NCBI RefSeq assembly: GCF_020892095.1
Contig: NZ_AP024845.1
Span: 310,001-374,000, forward strand
DNA from: Claveliimonas bilis
Lineage (GTDB): Bacteria > Bacillota > Clostridia > Lachnospirales > Lachnospiraceae
Length of the DNA: 64,000 nt
Reading direction: 5' to 3'
Every line of letters starts with the position of its first letter. The first letter of the stretch is position 1. A program made the position numbers and the translations under genes. Below, in pieces: positions 8,301 through 16,352 of the stretch. The notes under the pieces were generated by a model. It was not told the DNA's origin. It did not search any database and saw nothing but the letters and a program-made list of their open reading frames with translations.

Positions 8301-8825
8301 TTATTTACCCGGATAAATAATGACAGAGTCCAGATCATAATCACCCAGCCTGTCCCGGCCTTTCAGTCCAGCCAGTTCCATAAGAAATACTATCTTTACT
8401 ACCTCTCCTCCAAGGCCTTCCACCAGCTTCACGATTGCTTCTGTCGTTCCTCCGGTGGCCATCAGGTCGTCGATGATCACAACCTTTTCTCCCGGCTTTA
8501 TAGAGTCACGGTGCATTTCAATAGATGCCGTTCCATATTCCAACTCGTATTCAATGGAAACTGTCTCTCTTGGAAGCTTTCCTTTTTTACGAACCGGAAT
8601 AAACGGTTTTCTCAGATTATAAGCAATGGGGACTCCGAAAATAAAGCCTCTGGACTCTGGTCCTACAACAACGTCAAAATCTATCCCTTCCAGTTTCTCC
8701 TGCATCAGATCCACTGCAAGGTGCAGCCCGTCCGCATCTTGCAGCATACTGGTCACATCTCTGAAAATAATCCCCTCTTCCGGAAAATCCGGAATACTTG
8801 TTACATATTCTTCTATCGGCTTCAT
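8301..8825 (-). CDS. apt: adenine phosphoribosyltransferase
   Basis: This enzyme salvages adenine by joining it to PRPP to give AMP. The type I phosphoribosyltransferase PRPP loop is VVIIDDLMATGGT (near residue 118), and PESRGFIFG and FPEEGIIFRDVT are family segments. The ATG at 8825 (174 residues) is favoured: AGGAGGG lies 7 bases upstream, whereas the only earlier start is a TTG inside that region. A sigma-A promoter lies 47 bases further up, so apt and relA can be transcribed independently of recJ. The adjacency of apt and relA is common in Firmicutes and links purine salvage with alarmone synthesis. Confidence 0.97.
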   Translation of the reverse strand: MKPIEEYVTSIPDFPEEGIIFRDVTSMLQDADGLHLAVDLMQEKLEGIDFDVVVGPESRGFIFGVPIAYNLRKPFIPVRKKGKLPRETVSIEYELEYGTASIEMHRDSIKPGEKVVIIDDLMATGGTTEAIVKLVEGLGGEVVKIVFLMELAGLKGRDRLGDYDLDSVIIYPGK

Positions 8826-8871
8826 TGTCAAGCCCTCCTATCATATATTTCCGAAGTTAACACTATATTTT

Positions 8872-8901
8872 AGTATAGCATTAATTCCCCTTTATTGGCA
8901 A
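8872..8901 (-). promoter_or_regulatory. sigma-A promoter for apt-relA
   Basis: On the minus strand -35 TTGCCA (8901-8896) and -10 TATACT (8877-8872) are separated by 18 bases, 47 bases before the apt ATG. It lies between the recJ stop and apt. Confidence 0.65.
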
Positions 8902-8910
8902 GAGCAAGCC

Positions 8911-8952
8911 TTACGTGATCTGATAATGGGTTTACGTGATCTGATAATGGGT
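8911..8952. repeat. perfect 21-bp tandem duplication across the recJ stop
   Basis: Bases 8911-8931 and 8932-8952 are identical. The upstream copy on the minus strand encodes the last six residues of RecJ and its TAA. Because 21 is a multiple of three, the second copy repeats the same codons and stop after the real stop. It is a recent slippage-type duplication with no coding effect. Confidence 0.9.
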
Positions 8953-10698
8953 CAGCGTAATCTGTACCCTCTTCTCTCCCATATATTCATTGATACCCGG
9001 ATAATAAGTGACGGACATACGTATCCTCTGACAGGCCCCGGCAAAAAAGTCCCTCTTTACCTCCGCTCCGTAATGCCGTTCCACTTCATCCAAGTAAGCC
9101 AAAGCATCTCCAAAATATACTGCCTCCATAGAAGTACCATAGCTGTCCCTCACCTGCATCCGCAGCATGTTTCTCTTCTTTCCGATCAGACGAGCTGCGA
9201 GAACTTCCACTTGTCTTTGCGCAAAAACCGGTTTCGGATTCCCTTTTCCAAAAGGCTCCAACAGCTCCAGTTCCTTTATAAACTCTTCTGTCACCTGTGC
9301 GAAAGGAAGCTCCATATCAATGGATACCTTTTCCTGCATGTCCTCCTCTTTCAAAGTACAGACTGCATTGATTCCCTGACGGAACCGCTCTACATTTTTT
9401 CTTGGAAGAGACAGTCCTGCTGCCAGTTTATGACCTCCGAACCGCGTCAGAAGAGCGCTGCACTTATTCAGCTCTTCATACATATGATAGGCTTCGATGG
9501 AACGTCCGGAACCTTTTACTTCCTCTCCTGAATCTGTCAGTACAAAAACCGGCTTATAATAATATTCCCTGATACGCCCCGCCACAATCCCGGCCAGACT
9601 TTCATGGCACTTTGGCAGATAAAGGACAAGTACTTTGTCCCGCCCTGCTGCTGTTTGTTCTACCAGTTCCATGGCCTGCTTTACTGCGTCCTCTGTCATA
9701 TCTTTCCTGCTGTCATTCAACGCTTTCAGATCTCCTGCCAGAATATCCGCTTCCGCCTTTGTTCCGGCATCCAGAAGCTCCAGCGCTCTTTTGGCCGTAT
9801 CCAGCCTTCCACTTGCATTCATGCAGGGTCCCATGACAAAGCCGATATGATAGCTGCTGATTCTGGCAGGATCGATCTTTGTACATTCCATAAGAGCTTT
9901 CAGTCCCAGATTAGAGGTAGACTGCAGCATTTCCAGTCCCTGCCTGACAAAGATCCGATTCTCCCCTGTAAGATCCATCACATCTCCCACTGTTGCAATC
10001 GCCACTTCTTCCATCAGATAATCGATATCTGCCGAATCTTTCCCCGAAGCTTCATACAAAGCTTCCATCAGTTTATAGGCAACAGCCGCTCCGCACAGCC
10101 CCTTGAAGGGATAGAGGCAGTCCGCTCTCTTAGGGTCCACCACTGCATCAGCCGGAGGAAGGACATACTTTCTCTCCCCATTTTCCTCCCGGTAGGGAAT
10201 CTCGTGATGATCTGTCACAACAATGGTCATCCCAAGGCTCTTTCCATAGGCAATCTCCTCCGCTGCTGCAATTCCATTGTCACAGGTTATGATCGTGTCT
10301 GCCCCGGCTTCTTTTGCCCGGTCAATGAGATTTTGATTGATCCCGTAACCATCTGTCATGCGGTCCGGAATATCAATGTCTACTACTGCCCCAAGTCCCC
10401 GCAGGCCTTCCATCAATATATAAGTCGCATTTACTCCATCAATATCATAATCCCCGATGATACGGATTCTGGCTCCCTCCCGGATCTTTTCCAAAAGAAT
10501 CTCTACCGCTTTGTCCATATCTTTCATCAGCATCCCATCATACAGATCGGCAATCGTTCCATAGAGATAATCCTGTATTGCCTGATCTCCGATAATTCCC
10601 CGGTTTCTTACAAGTACTGCCAGATAGGGACTGATATGGAATTTTCTGCTGATACTTTTAAAATCTGCTCCCTTTCTAAGTAAAACCCAACGCTCCAT
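8932..10698 (-). CDS. recJ: single-stranded-DNA-specific exonuclease RecJ
   Basis: This 588-residue DHH-family 5'-3' exonuclease acts in recombination and repair. Motif I is DYDIDGVNATYILMEGL (near 80), then TCDNGIAA and the DHH motif VVTDHHEIP (near 160). GPCMNASGRLDTA is the DHHA1-side signature and FGGHKLAAGLSL lies at about 420; an OB-like C-terminal domain follows. The motif I segment has DYDIDG where many RecJ proteins have DYDVDG, a conservative change. Length is typical of Clostridia. The start ATG at 10698 follows AAGGAAG. It lies downstream of secDF; a weak hairpin between them suggests partial separation. Confidence 0.95.
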   Translation of the reverse strand: MERWVLLRKGADFKSISRKFHISPYLAVLVRNRGIIGDQAIQDYLYGTIADLYDGMLMKDMDKAVEILLEKIREGARIRIIGDYDIDGVNATYILMEGLRGLGAVVDIDIPDRMTDGYGINQNLIDRAKEAGADTIITCDNGIAAAEEIAYGKSLGMTIVVTDHHEIPYREENGERKYVLPPADAVVDPKRADCLYPFKGLCGAAVAYKLMEALYEASGKDSADIDYLMEEVAIATVGDVMDLTGENRIFVRQGLEMLQSTSNLGLKALMECTKIDPARISSYHIGFVMGPCMNASGRLDTAKRALELLDAGTKAEADILAGDLKALNDSRKDMTEDAVKQAMELVEQTAAGRDKVLVLYLPKCHESLAGIVAGRIREYYYKPVFVLTDSGEEVKGSGRSIEAYHMYEELNKCSALLTRFGGHKLAAGLSLPRKNVERFRQGINAVCTLKEEDMQEKVSIDMELPFAQVTEEFIKELELLEPFGKGNPKPVFAQRQVEVLAARLIGKKRNMLRMQVRDSYGTSMEAVYFGDALAYLDEVERHYGAEVKRDFFAGACQRIRMSVTYYPGINEYMGEKRVQITLTHYQIT

Positions 10699-10717
10699 CT
10701 TTTTTCTTCCTTACTAT

Positions 10718-10750
10718 GCAAAAGAGGAGTGCGCCGAAACTGCACCCCCC
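10718..10750 (-). terminator. weak hairpin between secDF and recJ
   Basis: Arms 10726-10732 and 10742-10748 (GGAGTGC with GCACCCC, one wobble) form a short stem; on the minus strand it is followed by TCTTTTG. It lies within 30 bases of the secDF stop. The stem is short, so termination is probably partial. Confidence 0.35.
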
Positions 10751-10760
10751 TTCTTCTGTT

Positions 10761-12950
10761 CTATTTTTTCTTTTTTCCTTTCTTTCCGGCCTTCGCTTCT
10801 TCCGCCTTCTTTCCGCCGATCTTCGTTTTCATTACATACCACAGAGCCCCTGTGATACATACGGAAGAATAGGCCCCGCATACGATACCAACCATCAACG
10901 GCAGTGCAAACTCCTTGATGGAGCTGACACCAAGCACATACAGCACTGCAATTGTCATGAAAGTAGTCAAAGAAGTATAAATACTTCTGGTAAGTGTCTG
11001 TGTGATACTCTTATTGACCAGATATGCAAGATCTGTCGTTTTTGTCTGCAGCTTAAGCTCCTCGCGGATACGGTCAAAAATGACAATAGTCGCATTGATC
11101 GAGTATCCGAAAATTGTCAGAAGGCAGGCAATAAAGGTATTTCCGACAGATATTCTCGCTGCTGCATAGAACACAATAACAACCAGAACGTCATGCAGGA
11201 GCGCCAGAACCGCACTGGTGGCAAACCGGATATCTTTAAACCGGAACCAGATGTAAAGCAGCATAAATACCGTCGCCACGATCACCGCAACCACTGCGTC
11301 TTGCCGCATCTCGCTGCTGACAGTGGAACTGATGTTTTCTGATGTGATCTTGCTTTCGTCTACCTGGAACTGATCTACAAGGGCCTGATTCAATTCCTCA
11401 CGTGTATCCAGATCCAGTGTTACAGTCTTGATGATAACCTGATTGGTATCTGCAACCTTCTGTGTCTGTACGTTTTTGTCTCCCGTTACTTCTTCCACAA
11501 CCGGAACAATCTGGGAGTCAATCTCATCGATCGTATAGTCTTCATTAAATGTCACATTGGTTGAAGTACCGCCCTCAAACTCCAGGCTATAAGCCATGGC
11601 TCCATTTCCTCTGGCGGAATTGATACCCATATATGCGGCACCTGCAATAATAACTACAAGAGAGATTGTAAAAAATATCGCTTTCTTCCCCACAAAATTA
11701 ATGGGTTCTCTTTCTTTTCTCGGACGGTAGTAAAGTTTTTCATTTTTAAGTCCTACCGCATAAAATGCGAAGACGATCATTCTTGTAATGACGAGCGCTG
11801 TAAACATGGAAACAACAATACCGATTCCCAGAGTCTGTGCAAATCCTTTTACGCTTCCGCTTCCAAGGAACCACAATACGACTGCCGCGATCAAAGTTGT
11901 CACGTTTCCATCCACAATAGCTGACATCGCCTTGTGGAATCCGGCTTTCAATGCGTTTCGTACACTCTTGCCTTTTGTCATCTCTTCTTTTACACGTGCA
12001 AAAATGATGACATTGGCATCCACCGCCATACCGATACTCAGGATGATACCTGCAATTCCGGGCAGAGTAAGGGTCACATTAAATGCATTTAAAATTACCA
12101 GAACAAGCCCTGTATAAATCAGAAGCGCAAGGCTGGAAGCAAGTCCCGGCAAAAGATATACAAAGCACATAAAAAGGAATACAAGACCAAGACCGATCGC
12201 TCCGGCCATCAGACTTGTACTGATCGCCTGTTCTCCAAGCTGTGCTCCCACCACATTAGAACGCAGCTCTTCCAGCTCAAGCTGCAGCCCTCCGATACGG
12301 ATAGTAGAGGCGAGATTTTCTGCTTCTTCATAAGTAAAGTTTCCTGTAATATAAGCCTGTCCTCCAGTGATTGCCTGCTGTACTGTCGGCGCACTGATCG
12401 TTTCCCCGTCATAAATAATTGCAATCTGGCTTCCTACATTGGCACTGGTAGCTTCTGCAAATTTATCCGTTCCTTCTTCGGTCAGATCCAGTTCTACCGA
12501 ATACTCAGTGGCTCCGGTTGTACTGTTCTGCCCGGACTGGACAGAAGCCGTTTCTACATCTGATCCTGTGATAACCGTCTCCCCATCCATTGTCTGAAAT
12601 TCCAGAGAACCCGGCTTACCGAGTTCATCCAGGATCGTATTTGCGTCAGTTACGCCTGGAATTTCAATATTGATCCGGTCGTCGCCTTCCTGATAGACAC
12701 TGGCCTCCGTACTGTACTGTTCTACACGCCGCTGCAGCTTGTAGATCGTATCGCTCATTTCCTCGCTGGTAGGATTCTCGTCTTTTACCTGGTAAGTAAT
12801 ACTGACACCTCCGGCCAGGTCCAGGCCCAATGTAATATTTCTGGTCGCCCCTGTTCCCAGCTCGCCAAAGCCTTTGAAACAGGTAAAGGCAAGAAGCACC
12901 AGCAGCGCTGCTGTTACGATCAGGCTTATTATGCCCTTCTTCTTGTTCAT
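10761..12950 (-). CDS. secDF: fused protein-export membrane protein SecDF
   Basis: This 729-residue fusion of SecD and SecF is a proton-driven partner of SecYEG that helps pull exported proteins out of the translocon. The SecD half (1 to about 400) has TM1, the GLDLAGGVSITYQV motif, a periplasmic-type P1 domain and the helices with GMAVDANVIIFARVKEE. The SecF half (from about 415) has YSLEFEGGTSTNVTF and the FGYSINATIVIFDRIRE signature. It ends in a Lys-rich tail. The ATG at 12950 lies 3 bases after the scfB stop, and its Shine-Dalgarno AAGGAG is part of the last scfB codons, so translation is coupled. The scfA-scfB-secDF order ties the peptide system to the secretion machinery. Confidence 0.96.
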   Translation of the reverse strand: MNKKKGIISLIVTAALLVLLAFTCFKGFGELGTGATRNITLGLDLAGGVSITYQVKDENPTSEEMSDTIYKLQRRVEQYSTEASVYQEGDDRINIEIPGVTDANTILDELGKPGSLEFQTMDGETVITGSDVETASVQSGQNSTTGATEYSVELDLTEEGTDKFAEATSANVGSQIAIIYDGETISAPTVQQAITGGQAYITGNFTYEEAENLASTIRIGGLQLELEELRSNVVGAQLGEQAISTSLMAGAIGLGLVFLFMCFVYLLPGLASSLALLIYTGLVLVILNAFNVTLTLPGIAGIILSIGMAVDANVIIFARVKEEMTKGKSVRNALKAGFHKAMSAIVDGNVTTLIAAVVLWFLGSGSVKGFAQTLGIGIVVSMFTALVITRMIVFAFYAVGLKNEKLYYRPRKEREPINFVGKKAIFFTISLVVIIAGAAYMGINSARGNGAMAYSLEFEGGTSTNVTFNEDYTIDEIDSQIVPVVEEVTGDKNVQTQKVADTNQVIIKTVTLDLDTREELNQALVDQFQVDESKITSENISSTVSSEMRQDAVVAVIVATVFMLLYIWFRFKDIRFATSAVLALLHDVLVVIVFYAAARISVGNTFIACLLTIFGYSINATIVIFDRIREELKLQTKTTDLAYLVNKSITQTLTRSIYTSLTTFMTIAVLYVLGVSSIKEFALPLMVGIVCGAYSSVCITGALWYVMKTKIGGKKAEEAKAGKKGKKKK

Positions 12951-12953
12951 CGC

Positions 12954-14363
12954 CTACACTCCTTCTTCTTCTATTTGCGCCATTGCCGCCTTCATCATAA
13001 TCGCGCATTCCACACGCTTCCGCTGCATTTCACAGCCGATATCATAAGCATCATGGATGGTTCCATGGAAATTATAAGAGTTAGCCATGCAGCCGCCGCT
13101 GCAGTAAAATTTTGCAAAACAATCTTTGCATTTTTCCTTGGAGTAGACGCTGCATCCGCGAAATTCCTCGGCAATCTCCGGCTTTGTGATGCCTTCATCC
13201 ACATTGCCCATCAAAAATTCTTCTTTTCCAACAAATTGATGACAGGGGTACAAATCTCCCCAGGGAGTCACTGCCAGATATTCTGTCCCGGACCCGCAGC
13301 CGGACAAACGTTTGGAAATGCAGGGACCTCCTTCCAGATCGATCATAAAATGGAAAAAATGAAAGCCCTTTCCTTCCTTCTCTCTTTCTATCATTATTTT
13401 AGCAAGCTTATCATATTCCTCACAGATCTTCGGGATATCCTCTTCGCGGATCGCATAGGGATCAGATTCCTCTCCCACTACCGGCTCGATAGACATCTGT
13501 TTAAAGCCAAGATCTGCAAAGTGAAGAATATCATTGGAAAAATCCAGATTATTTCTTGTAAAAGTTCCTCTGATATAATATTTCTCCTGGTTTCTGCTCT
13601 CAGCAAGTTTCTGGAACTTCGGCACGATCAGGTCATAGCTTCCCTTGCCGTTCCGGAAAGGTCTCATCTGATCGTTAATTTCCTTTCTTCCGTCCAGGCT
13701 CAGCACCACATTGTCCATCTCTTTATTGATAAACTCCTGTATCTCATCATTCAGGAGCACACCGTTGGTTGTTACAGTAAAGCGGAAATGTTTATCATGG
13801 ATCTTTTCCTGTTCCCTGCCGTATGCCACCAGATCTTTCACTACCTGCCAGTTCATCAGTGGCTCTCCGCCAAAGAAATCCACTTCCAGGTTCCTCCTGC
13901 TGCCGGAATTTTGTATCAGAAAATCCAGCGCTTTGCGGCCCACTTCATAGCTCATCAGCGCCCTTCGGCCATGATATTCTCCTTCTTCCGCAAAGCAGTA
14001 TTTACAGGCAAGATTACAGTCATGGGCAATATGAAGACAGAGTGCTTTGACAACCGTCTTTCTCTTCTTCACTTCCCCCACATAAGACTCATAGACATCC
14101 TCTGTAAAAAGCCGTCCTTCCCGGGTAAGCTCTTTAATGTCATCCAGAGCATCTTCTATATCTTCCTTTTTATATGTATCCTGCATTCGTTCAAGGAGCA
14201 TTTCTTTTGTCTCCGGCTGTTCCAGACTTTCGATGGTAGGATCTTCTTTTCCTTCCTGCAAAAGCTCCAGCATCCGGTAACACAGATCGTCCACAAGATG
14301 AACGGCTCCGCTGTACACATCCAGGACAATATTATATCCATTGTTACGGTACTGATGTATCAC
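12954..14363 (-). CDS. scfB: radical SAM maturase of the SCIFF ranthipeptide
   Basis: This 469-residue radical SAM/SPASM-type enzyme belongs to the family (TIGR03974 type) that forms thioether crosslinks in SCIFF peptides. The N-terminal 90 residues resemble a RiPP recognition element region. The radical SAM cluster motif CNLACKYCFAEEGEYHG (CxxxCxxC) is near residue 110, followed by DFFGGEPLMNW. The C-terminal Cys-rich part, with GGPCISKRLSGCGSGTEYLAV, CHQF, GCSVYSKEKCKDCFAKFYC and GGCMANSY, supplies ligands for auxiliary clusters. The start is GTG at 14363 with AAAGGGG 8 bases upstream. Its substrate gene scfA lies just upstream, separated by an attenuator hairpin. Confidence 0.95.
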   Translation of the reverse strand: MIHQYRNNGYNIVLDVYSGAVHLVDDLCYRMLELLQEGKEDPTIESLEQPETKEMLLERMQDTYKKEDIEDALDDIKELTREGRLFTEDVYESYVGEVKKRKTVVKALCLHIAHDCNLACKYCFAEEGEYHGRRALMSYEVGRKALDFLIQNSGSRRNLEVDFFGGEPLMNWQVVKDLVAYGREQEKIHDKHFRFTVTTNGVLLNDEIQEFINKEMDNVVLSLDGRKEINDQMRPFRNGKGSYDLIVPKFQKLAESRNQEKYYIRGTFTRNNLDFSNDILHFADLGFKQMSIEPVVGEESDPYAIREEDIPKICEEYDKLAKIMIEREKEGKGFHFFHFMIDLEGGPCISKRLSGCGSGTEYLAVTPWGDLYPCHQFVGKEEFLMGNVDEGITKPEIAEEFRGCSVYSKEKCKDCFAKFYCSGGCMANSYNFHGTIHDAYDIGCEMQRKRVECAIMMKAAMAQIEEEGV

Positions 14364-14396
14364 CTTTCGTACCCCTTTCTGTCGCTAAAATTCCTC

Positions 14397-14447
14397 TAAA
14401 AAAGCACAAAATGTATCGTATAGGAACCTGGGTTCCTATACGATACA
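14397..14447 (-). terminator. 17-bp perfect hairpin with U-tract between scfA and scfB (attenuator)
   Basis: Arms 14412-14428 (TGTATCGTATAGGAACC) and 14431-14447 are exact reverse complements with a 2-base centre, so the apex will open to a small loop. On the minus strand the stem is followed by TTTTGTGCTTTTTT. It lies 41 bases after the scfA stop and 49 bases before the scfB start. The layout fits an intrinsic terminator that lets only part of the transcription through to scfB and secDF, giving more peptide message than enzyme message. Confidence 0.85.
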
Positions 14448-14487
14448 AAAATTACCTTATTATTGATCTTTTCTGTTCATCAGATTC

Positions 14488-14631
14488 CTATTTCTTCTGT
14501 TCGCATGTCTGATTTCCTACTGTGCAGGAAGTTTTACAAGCGGATTGACAGGATGTCTGACATTCCCCACATCCACCTTTTTTCATTGTATTGTTTAAGG
14601 TCTGTGTGTTTAATGTTTTTATGTGTTTCAT
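14488..14631 (-). CDS. scfA: SCIFF ranthipeptide precursor (six cysteines in about 45 residues)
   Basis: The minus strand encodes a 47-residue peptide starting MKHIKTLNTQTLNN and ending TVGNQTCEQKK. Six cysteines are packed into the segment KGGCGECQTSCQSACKTSC plus the later TC. Spacing and the QTSCQSACKTSCTVGNQ core match the SCIFF family found throughout Clostridia. Threonine and serine residues next to the cysteines are likely thioether acceptors, by analogy with studied SCIFF peptides. AAGGAGG lies 10 bases before the ATG. The N-terminal third serves as the leader bound by ScfB. The function of the mature peptide is not established for the family. The gene is short enough for automatic callers to miss. 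Confidence 0.95.
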   Translation of the reverse strand: MKHIKTLNTQTLNNTMKKGGCGECQTSCQSACKTSCTVGNQTCEQKK

Positions 14632-14703
14632 CCTTGCAGCCTCCTTCTCTTACTTTAACTTATGCTATTATAGCACATGCCCCTGCTTTTTGGAAGCACT
14701 TTT

Positions 14704-15078
14704 TTAGGAAATCATTCCCCCGATCATACCTCCTCCCGCACACAGAAGAAAGGTTGTCACCATGTGTATTCCGCTGCCGTCAAGGCTTCTGTACACTCCC
14801 AAAGTAATGAATACAAGGAGCAGAAAATACAGGATTCCTATTGCCAGCCCCCATACAAACCGCCTTACTTTGGCTGTTTTTCCGATCACGATCCCTCCTA
14901 CCAGAGTCGCTGCAATGTAGATAGCAACAATGCCTGCCGATACTGCCTGCTCCCCCAGATCAAGCTTATACAGCAAAAAGGCCAGCCCCACAAGGAGCAC
15001 TCCTGTTACAATGTACGAAATCAAAAGTACCTTTAACACCCACAATATTTTTGTTTCTTTCCCCATCTTCCTATCCAT
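14704..15078 (-). CDS. TIGR04086/DUF3792-type four-helix membrane protein
   Basis: This 124-residue protein has four hydrophobic segments (WVLKVLLISYIVTGVLLVGLA; AVSAGIVAIYIAATLVGGIVI; FVWGLAIGILYFLLLVFITL; VTTFLLCAGGGMIGGMI) with short loops and a basic N-terminus. Length, helix pattern and position beside the SCIFF gene agree with the TIGR04086 putative membrane protein family of Clostridia; biochemical function is unknown. The ATG at 15078 (MDRKMGKETK) has AAGGAG 8 bases upstream; an in-frame ATG at 15102 lies ahead of that site and is less likely. It is 72 bases upstream of scfA and may be on the same transcript. Confidence 0.8.
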   Translation of the reverse strand: MDRKMGKETKILWVLKVLLISYIVTGVLLVGLAFLLYKLDLGEQAVSAGIVAIYIAATLVGGIVIGKTAKVRRFVWGLAIGILYFLLLVFITLGVYRSLDGSGIHMVTTFLLCAGGGMIGGMIS

Positions 15079-15159
15079 ATCCTTTTCTCCTTGTCCAGTC
15101 ATTTCCTATCTAATTGATATGAAAAGACCGGGGCGTTTATGAGTAGGATATGGATTTTT

Positions 15160-15705
15160 TTACTGCTCCATCTGACGGCCCAGAAATCCCGCACCACAGG
15201 CGGCCAGTTTTATTTCTGTATCGTTCATTTTTTTTCTGTCGTCTGCCTCTAAAAGGATCACGCCTCCAATGACATCTCCCTCGGAAAGAATGGGAGAAAT
15301 TACTTCCTGGCTGTATCCGCTGTGTTCCTCCGTAATTTTTATAAATCCTTTATCTCCCTGCAACGCAAAGATATCACGGCGCCCTTCCAGCGCCTTTTCC
15401 AGTGCTTTGGTAATGAATTTCTCCTGAAAATCTTTTTTCCCGCTTCCGGAAGCCGCCACTATCTGATCCATATCGCAGATACAGACCAGCCTCTCTGAGG
15501 TCTGCGCCAGACTGTCTGCATACTGTGCGGCAAACGCCGACAGTTCCCCGATGGGAGAATACTTTTTCAGGATAATCTCTCCTTCCCGGTCAGTAAATAT
15601 TTCCAGCGGATCTCCTTCCCGGATTCTCAAGGTCCTCCTGATCTCTTTTGGAATGACCACCCGTCCCAGATCATCGATCCGCCTTACAATCCCCGTTGCC
15701 TTCAT
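15160..15705 (-). CDS. spoVT: stage V sporulation protein T (AbrB-family regulator)
   Basis: This 181-residue protein begins with the SpoVT/AbrB swapped-hairpin DNA-binding domain MKATGIVRRIDDLGRVVIPKEIRR (1-50) and continues into a GAF-like C-terminal domain (about 55-178), as in SpoVT of Bacillus. SpoVT tunes sigma-G-dependent genes in the forespore. The ATG at 15705 has GGAGG 10 bases upstream. A sequence matching the sigma-G (or sigma-F) promoter pattern lies 59-87 bases upstream (15764-15792), which agrees with forespore expression. The GAF pocket ligand is unknown. Confidence 0.95.
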   Translation of the reverse strand: MKATGIVRRIDDLGRVVIPKEIRRTLRIREGDPLEIFTDREGEIILKKYSPIGELSAFAAQYADSLAQTSERLVCICDMDQIVAASGSGKKDFQEKFITKALEKALEGRRDIFALQGDKGFIKITEEHSGYSQEVISPILSEGDVIGGVILLEADDRKKMNDTEIKLAACGAGFLGRQMEQ

Positions 15706-15763
15706 AATAAAATTTCCTCCATTTTACATTCTTTCCATTTATCTTGCTTTTTGTAGATAACGG

Positions 15764-15792
15764 TAGTATCTGTAAAATAGAGGAAATTATAC
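15764..15792 (-). promoter_or_regulatory. sigma-G/sigma-F-type promoter for spoVT
   Basis: On the minus strand -35 GTATA (15792-15788) and -10 GATACTA (15770-15764) are separated by 17 bases. The sigma-G consensus is roughly GHATR-N17/18-CATWHTA; only the first base of the -10 differs. The start codon lies 59 bases downstream. Confidence 0.6.
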
Positions 15793-15809
15793 TCTTCCAT
15801 CTGCCTTTT

Positions 15810-16352
15810 CTAATCTTTTATTTTAAAAAGTCTGCCTCTGAATCCGGGCCATACATGTCCCTGAAAATACTCATACGCATTGTCATATATCCACAGCAGG
15901 ATCTGACCTCCAATCAGCACTGCTGCCGCCATCCCTCCGGATAGCTTCTGTGAAAACAAAATCTCCTGAAAAAATACCACAAGAGGAATGTACATTAGAT
16001 TAAACAAAACAAATTTCATTCCAAAAAAAATCCCTCTTCTTTGAACTTTTCCCGGGCCTTTTGCAAGAAGTCTCCACATCCCTTCCACCGCAGTAATATA
16101 AAATCCCATGGCGGCAAAAGTAAGCACATAAAATTTATTCGGCGCCAAAATCACTCCCAGCAACACTGCCGCCAGATAAAAGGCAACTCCCATTTTCATG
16201 CCCATCTCACGGATCACAATTCCGACAAAATAGGATCCTGCTGCCAGAAAAAACAGTGTCCCTGTTTCAAACACACTGCCCAGCGCCATGCAAAGAACAC
16301 ATAACGCAAGCAGCAGTCCCCCAAACGCCATCATCTTCGTCTTTACATGCAT
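15810..16352 (-). CDS. unknown six-helix membrane protein
   Basis: I do not recognise this 180-residue protein. Six hydrophobic stretches can be read, beginning at about residues 7, 33, 55, 73, 107 and 142, with short charged loops; [12 protein letters not shown] at the start and a basic end ([11 protein letters not shown]) suggest both termini are cytoplasmic. The ATG at 16352 is preferred over an upstream in-frame start because GGGAGGAG lies 10 bases ahead of it. It overlaps the end of the J-domain gene by 10 bases and so is probably translationally coupled to it. The three genes 17825 to 15810 form one operon. Confidence 0.75.
   Translation of the reverse strand: MHVKTKMMAFGGLLLALCVLCMALGSVFETGTLFFLAAGSYFVGIVIREMGMKMGVAFYLAAVLLGVILAPNKFYVLTFAAMGFYITAVEGMWRLLAKGPGKVQRRGIFFGMKFVLFNLMYIPLVVFFQEILFSQKLSGGMAAAVLIGGQILLWIYDNAYEYFQGHVWPGFRGRLFKIKD

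Noticed and set aside
12975-14399. 474-codon plus-strand frame opposite the SCIFF maturase
   Set aside because: Mirror of a convincing radical SAM gene; composition is Phe/Leu/His-rich noise typical of antisense frames in this genome.
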